This document shows positions 19,109-26,667 of a DNA stretch of 28,476 nt, in pieces. The DNA is taken from NCBI GenBank assembly GCA_943367595.1, contig CALRJS020000043.1, positions 1 to 28,476 of the forward strand. The letters run 5' to 3'. Numbering within the stretch: position 1 is the first letter of the stretch; every line of letters begins with the position of its first letter. This stretch comes from MW101C3 sp943367595. GTDB lineage: Bacteria; Cyanobacteriota; Cyanobacteriia; PCC-6307; Cyanobiaceae. The notes beneath the pieces were generated by a model. It ran no database searches, had not been told where the DNA came from, and was given only the letters and a program-made list of their open reading frames with translations. Made by a program: the position numbers and the translations under genes.

Positions 19109-19857
19109 CAGCTGTGGTGGTAGAAGGCGAGGGCCGCGTCCAGCGGCCCATCAAACACAATCTGGCCTTCCTGAAACACCAGGCCGCGTTGGCAGAAACG
19201 CCGCAGCAGCTCATCGGAATGGGAGGCCAGCAGCAGGGTGCCGGTGGTGGCCAGGAAGGTATGCAGACGCTCCTGGGCCTTGTCATAGAAGCTGCTATCC
19301 CCAGCCCCGAATCCCTCATCCATGGCCAGGCAGTCGTGGCTGCCGGCGGTGAGTACGGCAAACAGCAAGCGGGCCGCCATGCCTTGGCTGTAGGTCTTGA
19401 CCGGCAGGTGCACGAAATCCCCGAGGCCGGAAAACTCCACGACATCGCTACAGAAGTGCTCAAAACCACGCAAGCTGCCCTTCACCAGCAGGTAGTGGGC
19501 CTTGATGGCCTGCAGCCCACTGAGCTCCGGGCTGGTGATAAAGCCCTTGTGAATCATCGGGAAGACGGGCACCCGCGCCTCAAAGTGACCGGCGGTGTGC
19601 TGGTAGATCCCGGAGATCAGCCGCAGGAAGGTGCTCTTGCCGGCACCGTTGTGTCCGATCAGGGCCACCCGTTCGCCTTCCTGCACGACGCAGGTCACAT
19701 TCTGAAGAGCCGTGACGACGGCACCTCCACTGCGGCGTTTCAACTTACCGCCGGTGACCGAGCGGATCAGGGTGGATTTAAGGCTGCGGGTTTCCGTGGT
19801 CAGCACGGGAATGTCCAGTCGCACGTCACGCAGCTCGAGCACCAACGGACGTTGCAT
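19108..19857 (-). CDS. wzt: ABC transporter ATP-binding protein, polysaccharide export (Wzt-like, short form)
   Basis: ATPase partner of the permease, 249 residues from ATG 19857. Walker A is GHNGAGKST (68-76). The signature reads YSQGM (156-160), as in the KpsT/TagH/Wzt group. Walker B is CLAMDEGFGAGD (176-187) and the switch His is 213 in ASHSDE. The segment before Walker A contains a 20-residue basic insertion (TRSLKSTLIRSV...KLKRRSGG), usual for this group. It ends soon after the nucleotide-binding domain, so it lacks the C-terminal carbohydrate-binding domain of O8/O9a-type Wzt. That points to a chain recognised without a terminal-modification signal on Wzt. A TTG start at 19914 is possible. 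Confidence 0.93.
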   Translation of the reverse strand: MQRPLVLELRDVRLDIPVLTTETRSLKSTLIRSVTGGKLKRRSGGAVVTALQNVTCVVQEGERVALIGHNGAGKSTFLRLISGIYQHTAGHFEARVPVFPMIHKGFITSPELSGLQAIKAHYLLVKGSLRGFEHFCSDVVEFSGLGDFVHLPVKTYSQGMAARLLFAVLTAGSHDCLAMDEGFGAGDSSFYDKAQERLHTFLATTGTLLLASHSDELLRRFCQRGLVFQEGQIVFDGPLDAALAFYHHS

Positions 19858-19957
19858 GGCCGGCTGGGAGCAGGAGTCGCTGGGGAAAGCGAAGGATGAA
19901 GGATGCTGACGCAAGCAGGCTGCCGCACAGGCTGGACCTTGCGAGGTTAACGCTGGC

Positions 19958-21070
19958 CTACGAGCCCAAGCGCTTCAACCGGCGCTGCCACACCTTGCGA
20001 GCAAACAACGTCTGATACCGACGACGGGCCTGCCGGCCCAAGGCGGCCCGCCACGGAGGGTCCGCGGCCAGCCGAAGCAGCAGCTGGCCCAGATCGGTGG
20101 GAGCTCCGGACCAAGCCAATCCTGGCAGGTGCGAAACCCACGCCATCCCAGAGAGAGGCAGGCGAAAGGCAACGGCGGGGATCCCGGCCGCCATGGCCTC
20201 AAGCTGCACGATGCCGAAGGCTTCGTTGCAGCGGTCGGAAGGCAACACCAACACCTGTGCAGCAGCGAGGCGGCTCAGCTTGCCCGACTCATCCAGCCGC
20301 CCCCAGAACTGCACGGGCAACCCATGGGCCAGCCGCTCGAGTTGCTGCCGGCGGGGCCCATCGCCCACCACATCGAGCCGCCAGGCGGACTGCAGGGTGC
20401 TGAGAGCGGCCAGTAGCCAGTCGACCCGCTTGTAGCTGTCGAGCCTTCCGATGAAAAGCACGCGCAGGGGATCGGCATGAGTGGGTGGGGCCGGGGACCG
20501 CAACGGCAGGGCCAGCGCAGCTGACTCAAGGCCTGCATCGAGACAGCAGGGCAATGTCCGCAGCCGGGCCGGCCTGCAACCGCGGCGCACCAGCTCCCTC
20601 GCCAGGACTGGCGACGTCGTCACCACCAAGGGGATCGTCTTCACAACCATGAGGGCCAGCTGCTGGTAGAGGCCCACCAGGAAACCCGAGGGTGTTCCCT
20701 CCACCTGCAGAAAGGCATGCCAATGGACGCTGAGCCGGCGGCGAGGTTGCAGCAATCGGGCGAGCAGCAGCAGCAACAGCACTCCCGGGCAGGGCAGATG
20801 GCCGTGGAGGGGCTGGGGGGAGCGGAGCAACTGCCAGAGGGGAGTGCTCGGCAGAGGCAGAAGCAACCGACCGAGAGCGAGGCGTGGCAACGAGACACGC
20901 TGGTAGGGAGCTGGCAGCGGATCAGGCTCGTCCAAAGCGGCTGGCTGGGCTGCGAGGCTGAATACCGCAGAGGGTTGGCCCTGCTGCCGCCAGAAGCAGG
21001 CCAGCTCATGGGCCACTCGCTCGACCCCGCCATAACCAGGCGGCCATTCACGCAGGAGTTGGAGGGTCAA
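19958..21070 (-). CDS. GT4-family glycosyltransferase (group 1)
   Basis: 370 residues from TTG 21068-21070, which overlaps the stop of the upstream fusion gene by four bases (TTGA). The N-terminal glycine loop is EWPPGYGGVERVAHELA (8-24). SVHWHAFLQ (114-122) lies in the acceptor domain. The donor domain contains FIGRLDSYKRVDWLL (206-220), VGDGPRRQQLE (235-245) and CNEAFGIVQLEAMAAG (281-296) with the EX7E pair. The frame is open further upstream, but that part lies inside the neighbouring gene and is not conserved. It is the third gene of the six-gene operon, and a 100-base gap separates it from the ATPase. Sugar specificity is unknown. Confidence 0.9.
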   Translation of the reverse strand: MTLQLLREWPPGYGGVERVAHELACFWRQQGQPSAVFSLAAQPAALDEPDPLPAPYQRVSLPRLALGRLLLPLPSTPLWQLLRSPQPLHGHLPCPGVLLLLLLARLLQPRRRLSVHWHAFLQVEGTPSGFLVGLYQQLALMVVKTIPLVVTTSPVLARELVRRGCRPARLRTLPCCLDAGLESAALALPLRSPAPPTHADPLRVLFIGRLDSYKRVDWLLAALSTLQSAWRLDVVGDGPRRQQLERLAHGLPVQFWGRLDESGKLSRLAAAQVLVLPSDRCNEAFGIVQLEAMAAGIPAVAFRLPLSGMAWVSHLPGLAWSGAPTDLGQLLLRLAADPPWRAALGRQARRRYQTLFARKVWQRRLKRLGS

Positions 21071-23526
21071 CGGGCATAGGGAAGCGCGAGCCAGGGATGG
21101 CGTTGTTGCAAGCAACGGCTGAGAGGTCGCAACTTGCTGGCCGTCACCGTGGCCGTCATCGAATCGCTGTGGGTGTTGTAGCGGGCCAGCACCCTGGGGC
21201 AGAGCACGCCGTGAAAGTCGGCGTCTATCAACTTGCACCAGAAGTCGAAGTCCTCCCAGCCACCTTCGATGTGGCTGTATCCACCCACGGCCTGCCAGGC
21301 ACTGCATCGCACCAGCGCCATGGCATCGATCACATTTCCATGCAGAAACGCCTGGCGCTGCCAGCTGAACTGGCTGATCATGCTGCGTCCGTCATGGCCA
21401 TGGCTGCCATCGCCGATCACCTCGATCAATGGATGCACCACGGCGACGGCGGATCCGGCCAGCTGAGCTTGCCCCAGGCAGGCGGAAACCGCCTCAGGGA
21501 AGAGAAGGTTATCGGCATCCAGAACAAACGCCCACTCCGCTGTGCAATGGCTAAACGCCGTGTTGCGCGCAGCTGCGAGGCCGGAATTCGCATGATGCCG
21601 CAGCAACTGAACCCTGCAGAAGCGGGACGAATGCCGCTGTAACCAGCGCCTGGCCACTTCAGCGCTGGTGTCGCATGAGGCATCATCAACGACAACCAGC
21701 TCCAGAGGCTGCAGCGTCTGTGCCGCGACGCTATCGAGTGCTAATTCGACCCTGCTGGCGTAGTTGTAGAGGCTGATCACCACGGCAGCAGCCGGTGTTT
21801 CAGCGGCATTGGAATCCAGCAGCAGATCCACCCCAGGCGAAGGGGGATCCATGGCCGTTGCCATGGGCCGGCCATGCAGTTCGGCCAGAAGCTCCGCCGG
21901 CGTCAAGGGTGGTAGGAAATGGCGAAGGGGTTCGCCTCGAAGGCAGGTGAGAGCAGGGTCGAGACCGAAGCCCTCATCACCCAGCGCCACAACGAATTTT
22001 GCCTCCAGCTCACTGGAAACGAGCCAGGCAGCCAGTAAGCGCCCAGCCTCCAGCGTCTCTTCCGCCTGGAGGGGCAGCTGGGGGAGGTAGTGGATAACGG
22101 GATGACCGGCCTGTGCTTCCCATGCCGCCAGGGCATGGTCCCAGTCGCCACCGCCAGGCCCGAGGCACAGGCAATGGCACGGCGAAGGCTGCGGCAATCC
22201 GAAAAACGCGCCCCATGAATCTGCAAGCCCTGCACCGGGGGCTAGCCAGCCATTCGGCGCCAGGGCCGGATCCAGCCAGTGGGCTGGCAATCCCAACGCC
22301 CGCAGCAGACACACCCGTGGCGCCTCGGGATCCCAGATCGCCTGCTGGCTGGCCAGATGAGCGAGCCAGTGCTGGGCCCGCTCAGGCGGTGGCAGCTCCA
22401 GATTGATCGCGACACGCTCCAGTCCACCGTTGCAAGCAACAGACGCGGTGGAGGCCACCACAAGGTTGTGGAGATCGCTCAGTGGTTCTGACAAGGTAGC
22501 GGCACCCAGACTGGCGATCGGAAGCTGCTGCAGCCAGAGATGGGCTTGCCAGCTGGTGAGGGGCAAACCGCAGAGGCTGATCACAGCCTTGGGTGCCAGC
22601 GCGGCCGGCCCGGGATAGCGAGGGGCAGGATGGTGGCGCCAGCACTCCAGCCAGCCTTTCCAGGATTCGGGATCGTTGGCCAGAGCCTTGGGAGTAGGGG
22701 GAATCTCTGAAGCGCGGTCCAGGTCAGGGGGCGGAGCGGCAGCAGGCCAACGGCGACGGCCAGGTGTGAGCAGGGCACTGTGCAGTTGGCGCACACTGTT
22801 ATGCAGCGGCAGTTGGGCGGCGTTGGCCAGGCTGCGGCGATGCTCGGGCTTGATGAGGGCCAGGGCCTGGCGGCTTTGCGCCGCGTTGGGGCGCAGCTCC
22901 GGCAACCCTTCCAGCAGGCTCTCAAGCTGGGCCTCAGGCTGGCTGAACCAGGCCGCGAAATCCACCACGGCCAGCGGCCGTGCGGCAGGGGCCGCATGCA
23001 ATGGCTCCAAGTTGTGACGCCACCAGAGCTGCTGGGCTCGACCCAGGTCCATTCCGGCAGTTGGTCCGTCGCGGCGAATCAACGAGCTGGCCACTTCGGC
23101 GGGATCGCGTACAGCGAGAAGCAAGCGCAGGGGAACCCCTAGCTCGGCTGCCAAATCCAGCCACAGAGGCAGGAGGCGACTGGTGCGGGGGTCCTTGATG
23201 GCCCATGGGCCGCTCTGCTGGGCGAGCGCCGGCCGCAGGAGCTCAATAAGCTTGACGCGTGCCGCCCGGGTGGCGGGATGCTGCATCCAGCCGTCAGGTA
23301 GGGCCTGGCAGCCATGGGCAGAGGGCCACCAGCGATCCAGATCGATCAGCAGGCGCTCTTGCAACTCCACCAGCTCTTTCCACTCTAAATAACCCTCGGG
23401 GTTGTGATTATCAGCAGCAATCAATTCACCGGGAAACTCCACCCCCAGGGCCCGCAGCAGCGAGCCCAGTAGCGAAGTGCCACTGCGGTGCATGCCCATG
23501 ACCAGGATCAGGGGTGGCTGCCTCAT
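21067..23526 (-). CDS. Sulfotransferase-glycosyltransferase 2 fusion protein
   Basis: 819 residues. The N-terminus (about 5-215) is a PAPS-dependent sulfotransferase: 5'-phosphosulfate loop GMHRSGTSLLGSL (11-23), then IKDPRTSRLLPLW and the 3'-phosphate motif LLLAVRDPAEVASSL (135-149). Residues 578-775 are a GT-A family 2 glycosyltransferase with VVVDDASCDTS (611-621), LDADN (669-673) and GGWEDFDFW (755-763). The 360 residues between match nothing I recognise. The start ATG 23526 gives a four-base ATGA overlap with the upstream sulfotransferase; ATG 23535 is in frame nine bases earlier. One polypeptide may add a sugar and sulfate the same chain (inference). No membrane segment is visible. Confidence 0.88.
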   Translation of the reverse strand: MRQPPLILVMGMHRSGTSLLGSLLRALGVEFPGELIAADNHNPEGYLEWKELVELQERLLIDLDRWWPSAHGCQALPDGWMQHPATRAARVKLIELLRPALAQQSGPWAIKDPRTSRLLPLWLDLAAELGVPLRLLLAVRDPAEVASSLIRRDGPTAGMDLGRAQQLWWRHNLEPLHAAPAARPLAVVDFAAWFSQPEAQLESLLEGLPELRPNAAQSRQALALIKPEHRRSLANAAQLPLHNSVRQLHSALLTPGRRRWPAAAPPPDLDRASEIPPTPKALANDPESWKGWLECWRHHPAPRYPGPAALAPKAVISLCGLPLTSWQAHLWLQQLPIASLGAATLSEPLSDLHNLVVASTASVACNGGLERVAINLELPPPERAQHWLAHLASQQAIWDPEAPRVCLLRALGLPAHWLDPALAPNGWLAPGAGLADSWGAFFGLPQPSPCHCLCLGPGGGDWDHALAAWEAQAGHPVIHYLPQLPLQAEETLEAGRLLAAWLVSSELEAKFVVALGDEGFGLDPALTCLRGEPLRHFLPPLTPAELLAELHGRPMATAMDPPSPGVDLLLDSNAAETPAAAVVISLYNYASRVELALDSVAAQTLQPLELVVVDDASCDTSAEVARRWLQRHSSRFCRVQLLRHHANSGLAAARNTAFSHCTAEWAFVLDADNLLFPEAVSACLGQAQLAGSAVAVVHPLIEVIGDGSHGHDGRSMISQFSWQRQAFLHGNVIDAMALVRCSAWQAVGGYSHIEGGWEDFDFWCKLIDADFHGVLCPRVLARYNTHSDSMTATVTASKLRPLSRCLQQRHPWLALPYAR

Positions 23527-24131
23527 CGCACCCATCTCGAGGCAGTGCCATAGATGTGATCCTCCCAGGCGCGCCAGCGCGGATTGACAAGGCTCATGCG
23601 GGCCAGGTCGTCTGGATGGAAGGCCGGTTCTGCAGCGGCGCTGGCTGCAGGCTTGCTGTTCTCTCGCGGAGGGGCAGCAAAGGAGGCGGTACCAGCGGGA
23701 AGCAGGGGAAGAAGGTAGCGGTTGAGATCGTCCTGCAGATGCTCGAGGCGAAGGGCGATCGTCGAAGTGTCGAGGTCAAAGTACTGCAGCCACCAGTCGG
23801 CGGCCACCCAGGTGCCGCCGAGGCGCAGGGAATAGAAGAGACCACTACGCACCGGCTCGAAAGGCAGCTCAGGCAGGTTCATGTGCCGGCGTTTGTGCTG
23901 CCAGTCGCTGATCAACCAACGGTGCAGAGGCCGGGCCGTGATAAAGCGATGGCGCTGGCCAGCACGCCAGGGGCCACGGCTCTCCCGTAGAGCCACCGAA
24001 TCGTGCTTGCAGGGGGTGTCGTCGGGATCGACCACCACGCCAGGCAGGGCCCGCTCGCGAAACAGGCGGTTCATCGAGGTGCCGCCGGTTTTGGGCAGGT
24101 GCAGCCAGAGGAAGGCGTCAGCGATAATCAC
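23523..24131 (-). CDS. Sulfotransferase family protein
   Basis: 202 residues from GTG 24129-24131. The start reads FLWLHLPKTGGTSMNRLF, and LPKTGGTSM (12-20) is the 5'-phosphosulfate-binding loop of carbohydrate sulfotransferases of the Sulfotransfer_2 type. TARPLHRWLISDW and LRLEHLQDDL are placed like the 3'-phosphate site and the later acceptor-side helix. The frame is open to 24257, but that region overlaps the divergent sulfotransferase and is not conserved-looking. It is the first gene of the six-gene minus-strand operon and overlaps the fusion gene by ATGA. The acceptor is inferred to be a sugar of the island's glycan. Confidence 0.85.
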   Translation of the reverse strand: MIIADAFLWLHLPKTGGTSMNRLFRERALPGVVVDPDDTPCKHDSVALRESRGPWRAGQRHRFITARPLHRWLISDWQHKRRHMNLPELPFEPVRSGLFYSLRLGGTWVAADWWLQYFDLDTSTIALRLEHLQDDLNRYLLPLLPAGTASFAAPPRENSKPAASAAAEPAFHPDDLARMSLVNPRWRAWEDHIYGTASRWVR

Positions 24132-24163
24132 GGCGCGGCAAGGTCCTTCTGCAGGCGCATTGT

Positions 24164-24916
24164 ATGAACGGCGACTTGCCGAACTTTCTGGGCCTTGGCG
24201 TTCAGAAGGGCGGTACGACAAGCCTGCAAAAACTCCTCGAGCAGCATCCGGGAACATTCCTGCCGCCGGCCAAGGAGCTGCATTTTTTCAGCCTGCACTA
24301 CGCCCGTGGTGAGGCCTGGTACCGCCAGCAGTTCGCGCTGGCGGGGGCCGGGAAGCGCCGGGGAGAGATCACGCCCTACTACCTGTTTCATCCTGAAGTT
24401 CCCGGCCGCATCCAAGCCTTGCTGCCGCAGGCCCGGTTGGTGGTGCTGCTGCGCGATCCGGTTGAACGGGCATTGTCACAGTATTTCCACTCAAGGCGGC
24501 TGGGGCTGGAGCCGCTTGGGCTGGAGGAGGCTCTGGCAGCGGAGCCGCAGCGACTAGCCGGCTCCCATGCGGAGCTGGCAGCAGCAGAGGGGCGGCACCG
24601 CAGTCATCAGGAGCACAGCTACCTGAGCCGCAGCCGCTATGAGGAGCAGTTGCAACGGTTTGAGAGCCGTTTTGCCGCTGAACAGCTGCTGGTGCTGCGC
24701 AGCGAGGATCTGTTCACACATCCGGAAGGGGTCTGGTCACGGCTGCTGGCCTTTCTGGAACTGGAGACCTGGCCGCTGCCGCCACTGGAGCAGCCAGCCA
24801 ATGCGGGGCAAGGCGAAGCGGCTGCGGTGCCACCCACGCTGCGCCTGTGGCTGAGAAAGCAACTGGAGCCTACCTATTGCTGGGCAAGCAAGCGCTACGA
24901 CCTGCACTGGACGTAA
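24164..24916 (+). CDS. Sulfotransferase domain protein (Sulfotransfer_1 type)
   Basis: 250 residues, resembling heparan-sulfate-type sulfotransferases. The 5'-phosphosulfate loop is GVQKGGTTSLQKLL (12-25). KELHFFS (37-43) is the conserved core after strand 2. GEITPYYLFHP (67-77) follows. The 3'-phosphate motif is VVLLRDPVERALSQYFHSR (93-111), and LSRSRYEEQLQRF (154-166) is the usual acceptor-side helix. VLRSEDLFTHPEGV (177-190) is the late family motif. The start is ATG 24164, only 32 bases from the divergent sulfotransferase start. Its stop lies 28 bases from the convergent GT4. All PAPS-binding parts are present, so it should be active. Confidence 0.93.
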   Translation: MNGDLPNFLGLGVQKGGTTSLQKLLEQHPGTFLPPAKELHFFSLHYARGEAWYRQQFALAGAGKRRGEITPYYLFHPEVPGRIQALLPQARLVVLLRDPVERALSQYFHSRRLGLEPLGLEEALAAEPQRLAGSHAELAAAEGRHRSHQEHSYLSRSRYEEQLQRFESRFAAEQLLVLRSEDLFTHPEGVWSRLLAFLELETWPLPPLEQPANAGQGEAAAVPPTLRLWLRKQLEPTYCWASKRYDLHWT

Positions 24917-24944
24917 GGACGGCGACGGAGGGTAGCGCGATTGC

Positions 24945-26213
24945 TCAGGCGGGGGCCGACGCCCCAGGGTGGGATCCAATTGCCCCGGAAGCCACCAGGG
25001 CCATCAGAGCCAACTGCCGCTGCACGCAGGTGGTGAGCTGGAAGTGCTGGAGGACCGTTTGCCGGGCCTCCTGGCCCAGCTGCTTGGCCCAGGGGCGATC
25101 GGCCAGCAGTTCAGCGATGGCGGCGGCCAGATCCCCTGGTGAGAAAAAATCCACCAACAGGCCGTTGCGGCCGTGCTCAATGACCTCCTGCACCGGTGCG
25201 GTCGCGGACCCCACCACGGCACAGCCACAGCTCATCGCCTCCAGCAGGCTCCAACTGAGCACAAATGGGTAAGTAAGATAGACATGTGCTTGGGAGAGTT
25301 GCAGGATCGGGATGAACTGCTCGTAGGGAACCTTGCCGGCAAAGTGCACCCGGGTGGGGTCGTATTGGCCCTCGATTTCGGCCATAAATTTTTCTTTCCA
25401 CTCACCCTCGGGGCAAACGGCGCCATAGCTCACCCCCGCGGTTTCACCCACGATCAGCAACTGGGCATCCGGCGCCAGCCGCTGAAGGGCCGGAATAGCC
25501 CGCAGCATGGTGTGGCAGCCGCGATAGGGCTCTAGGCGGCGGTTCACAAAGGTGACCAGTGGCTGATCTGGTCGCAGCACCGTGCCATCTGCCAGGGTGA
25601 TCGGCCCAGCTGAGGGGTTGGGACAGGCTTTGGCGGTGTCTATGCCGTCGTGAATGACGCTCATCCGCGTCTGCCAGTCGGCTGGGAAGCTACTGCGTTG
25701 AAATGCCGTGGGGGTGACGCTCCATGCACTGGATTCGAGGTTAAGCAGCTGATTCGCAGTTTTCATGCGGATCCTGGCGCATGCGGCCCAGTCGGGCTGG
25801 CCCTGCAGTTCAGGATCAAAGTCGTAGTCGAAACCGCGCGGATTGTAGAAGAACTCCTGATAGGTGAGCATCGGTACAGCGGGCCAAACATCCTGAAGAA
25901 ACAGCAGCTCGCCCCAACCGGGGTGGCCGCAGATCAGCTCGGGTGTGAAGCCCTGTTCCTTGAGCGCATGGGCGGCTCGGGCGCAGGCCTCAGCGCGGAT
26001 CACCTTGGTTTCGATGTCCTGCACCCAGGGGTGCAGGCCCTGCTTATTGCCACGGCTGATGCCATAGCGGAAGTACTGCACGCCTGGCGGTAGGGCCTTG
26101 GCTGTTGGCTCAATACCTAGACCCACAAGCTGATGACTGCCATGGGCAGCAAGCGCCCGCAGGATGTGGATGTACTGCCCTGGGAAGCCTTGGTGAACGA
26201 ATAGCAGCTTCAC
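24945..26213 (-). CDS. GT4-family glycosyltransferase with Glyco_trans_4_3-type N-terminus
   Basis: 422 residues from GTG 26211-26213 (V-K-L-L-F-V-H-Q-G-F). TTG 26237 in frame is an alternative. The opening FVHQGFPGQYIHILRAL (5-21) and CGHPGWGELLFL (95-106) are the wording of the PF12000-type N-terminal domain. FVNRRLEPYRGCHTML (222-237) and LSWSLLEAMSCGCAVV (319-334) form the GT4 donor domain. The first Glu of the EX7E pair is replaced here by the Leu-Ser-Trp-Ser segment, as in other members I recall of this subfamily. It is transcribed toward the sulfotransferase gene and stands outside the six-gene operon. Confidence 0.9.
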   Translation of the reverse strand: MKLLFVHQGFPGQYIHILRALAAHGSHQLVGLGIEPTAKALPPGVQYFRYGISRGNKQGLHPWVQDIETKVIRAEACARAAHALKEQGFTPELICGHPGWGELLFLQDVWPAVPMLTYQEFFYNPRGFDYDFDPELQGQPDWAACARIRMKTANQLLNLESSAWSVTPTAFQRSSFPADWQTRMSVIHDGIDTAKACPNPSAGPITLADGTVLRPDQPLVTFVNRRLEPYRGCHTMLRAIPALQRLAPDAQLLIVGETAGVSYGAVCPEGEWKEKFMAEIEGQYDPTRVHFAGKVPYEQFIPILQLSQAHVYLTYPFVLSWSLLEAMSCGCAVVGSATAPVQEVIEHGRNGLLVDFFSPGDLAAAIAELLADRPWAKQLGQEARQTVLQHFQLTTCVQRQLALMALVASGAIGSHPGASAPA

Positions 26214-26667
26214 AATCAGCCTGCCCTGCAGGGGCAAGTATCGCGCGCGATCTCCCTGCTTCGCTCACGGGCGAAAGGATGGGTGCCGGACCATGGATGC
26301 CGTACCAATGCTCTAACCAGAAGACCCGGCATGGCTCTCGGTGGTGAAACTGCCGACCAGCCTGGACTGGTTTCCGGGGGCCACGTCATGACGACTAACG
26401 GTTGTCAGCGGTCCCATTGCTGAGCGCCATCAGGCTGTCAAGAGAGGTAGTGAATCAGGGTTCAAGGCTCTGCTGGCTATGGAGCACTGCCACCTGCAAC
26501 AAAAAAGCAGGGAGTGCAGGCACTGGGGCTGCATCGCTCGGAGCTCGACATTGCCGTTTCAGCGCATGTGACGCTGCACGAGGGCTGCCCAACCATGGTG
26601 GGTGTGCATGGCATCGTTGCCCAGCCAAGCGGCAGGCTGCAGTTGGTCCCCCGAATCCGCTCTCCCC
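26214..26667. other. Divergent intergenic region between GT4 and the EDD protein
   Basis: 454 bases that should hold promoters for two divergent genes. An unbroken plus-strand frame of 73 codons (26454-26675) reads like protein but has no good ATG/GTG start near its beginning. A tRNA D-arm-like string occurs on the minus strand near 26315-26325, without a foldable tRNA. Nothing else is clear. Confidence 0.4.

Noticed and set aside
26280..26350. tRNA-like string on the minus strand (CTGGTTAGAGCATTGG)
   Set aside because: It resembles a D-arm, but no matching acceptor, anticodon or T stem could be paired around it.
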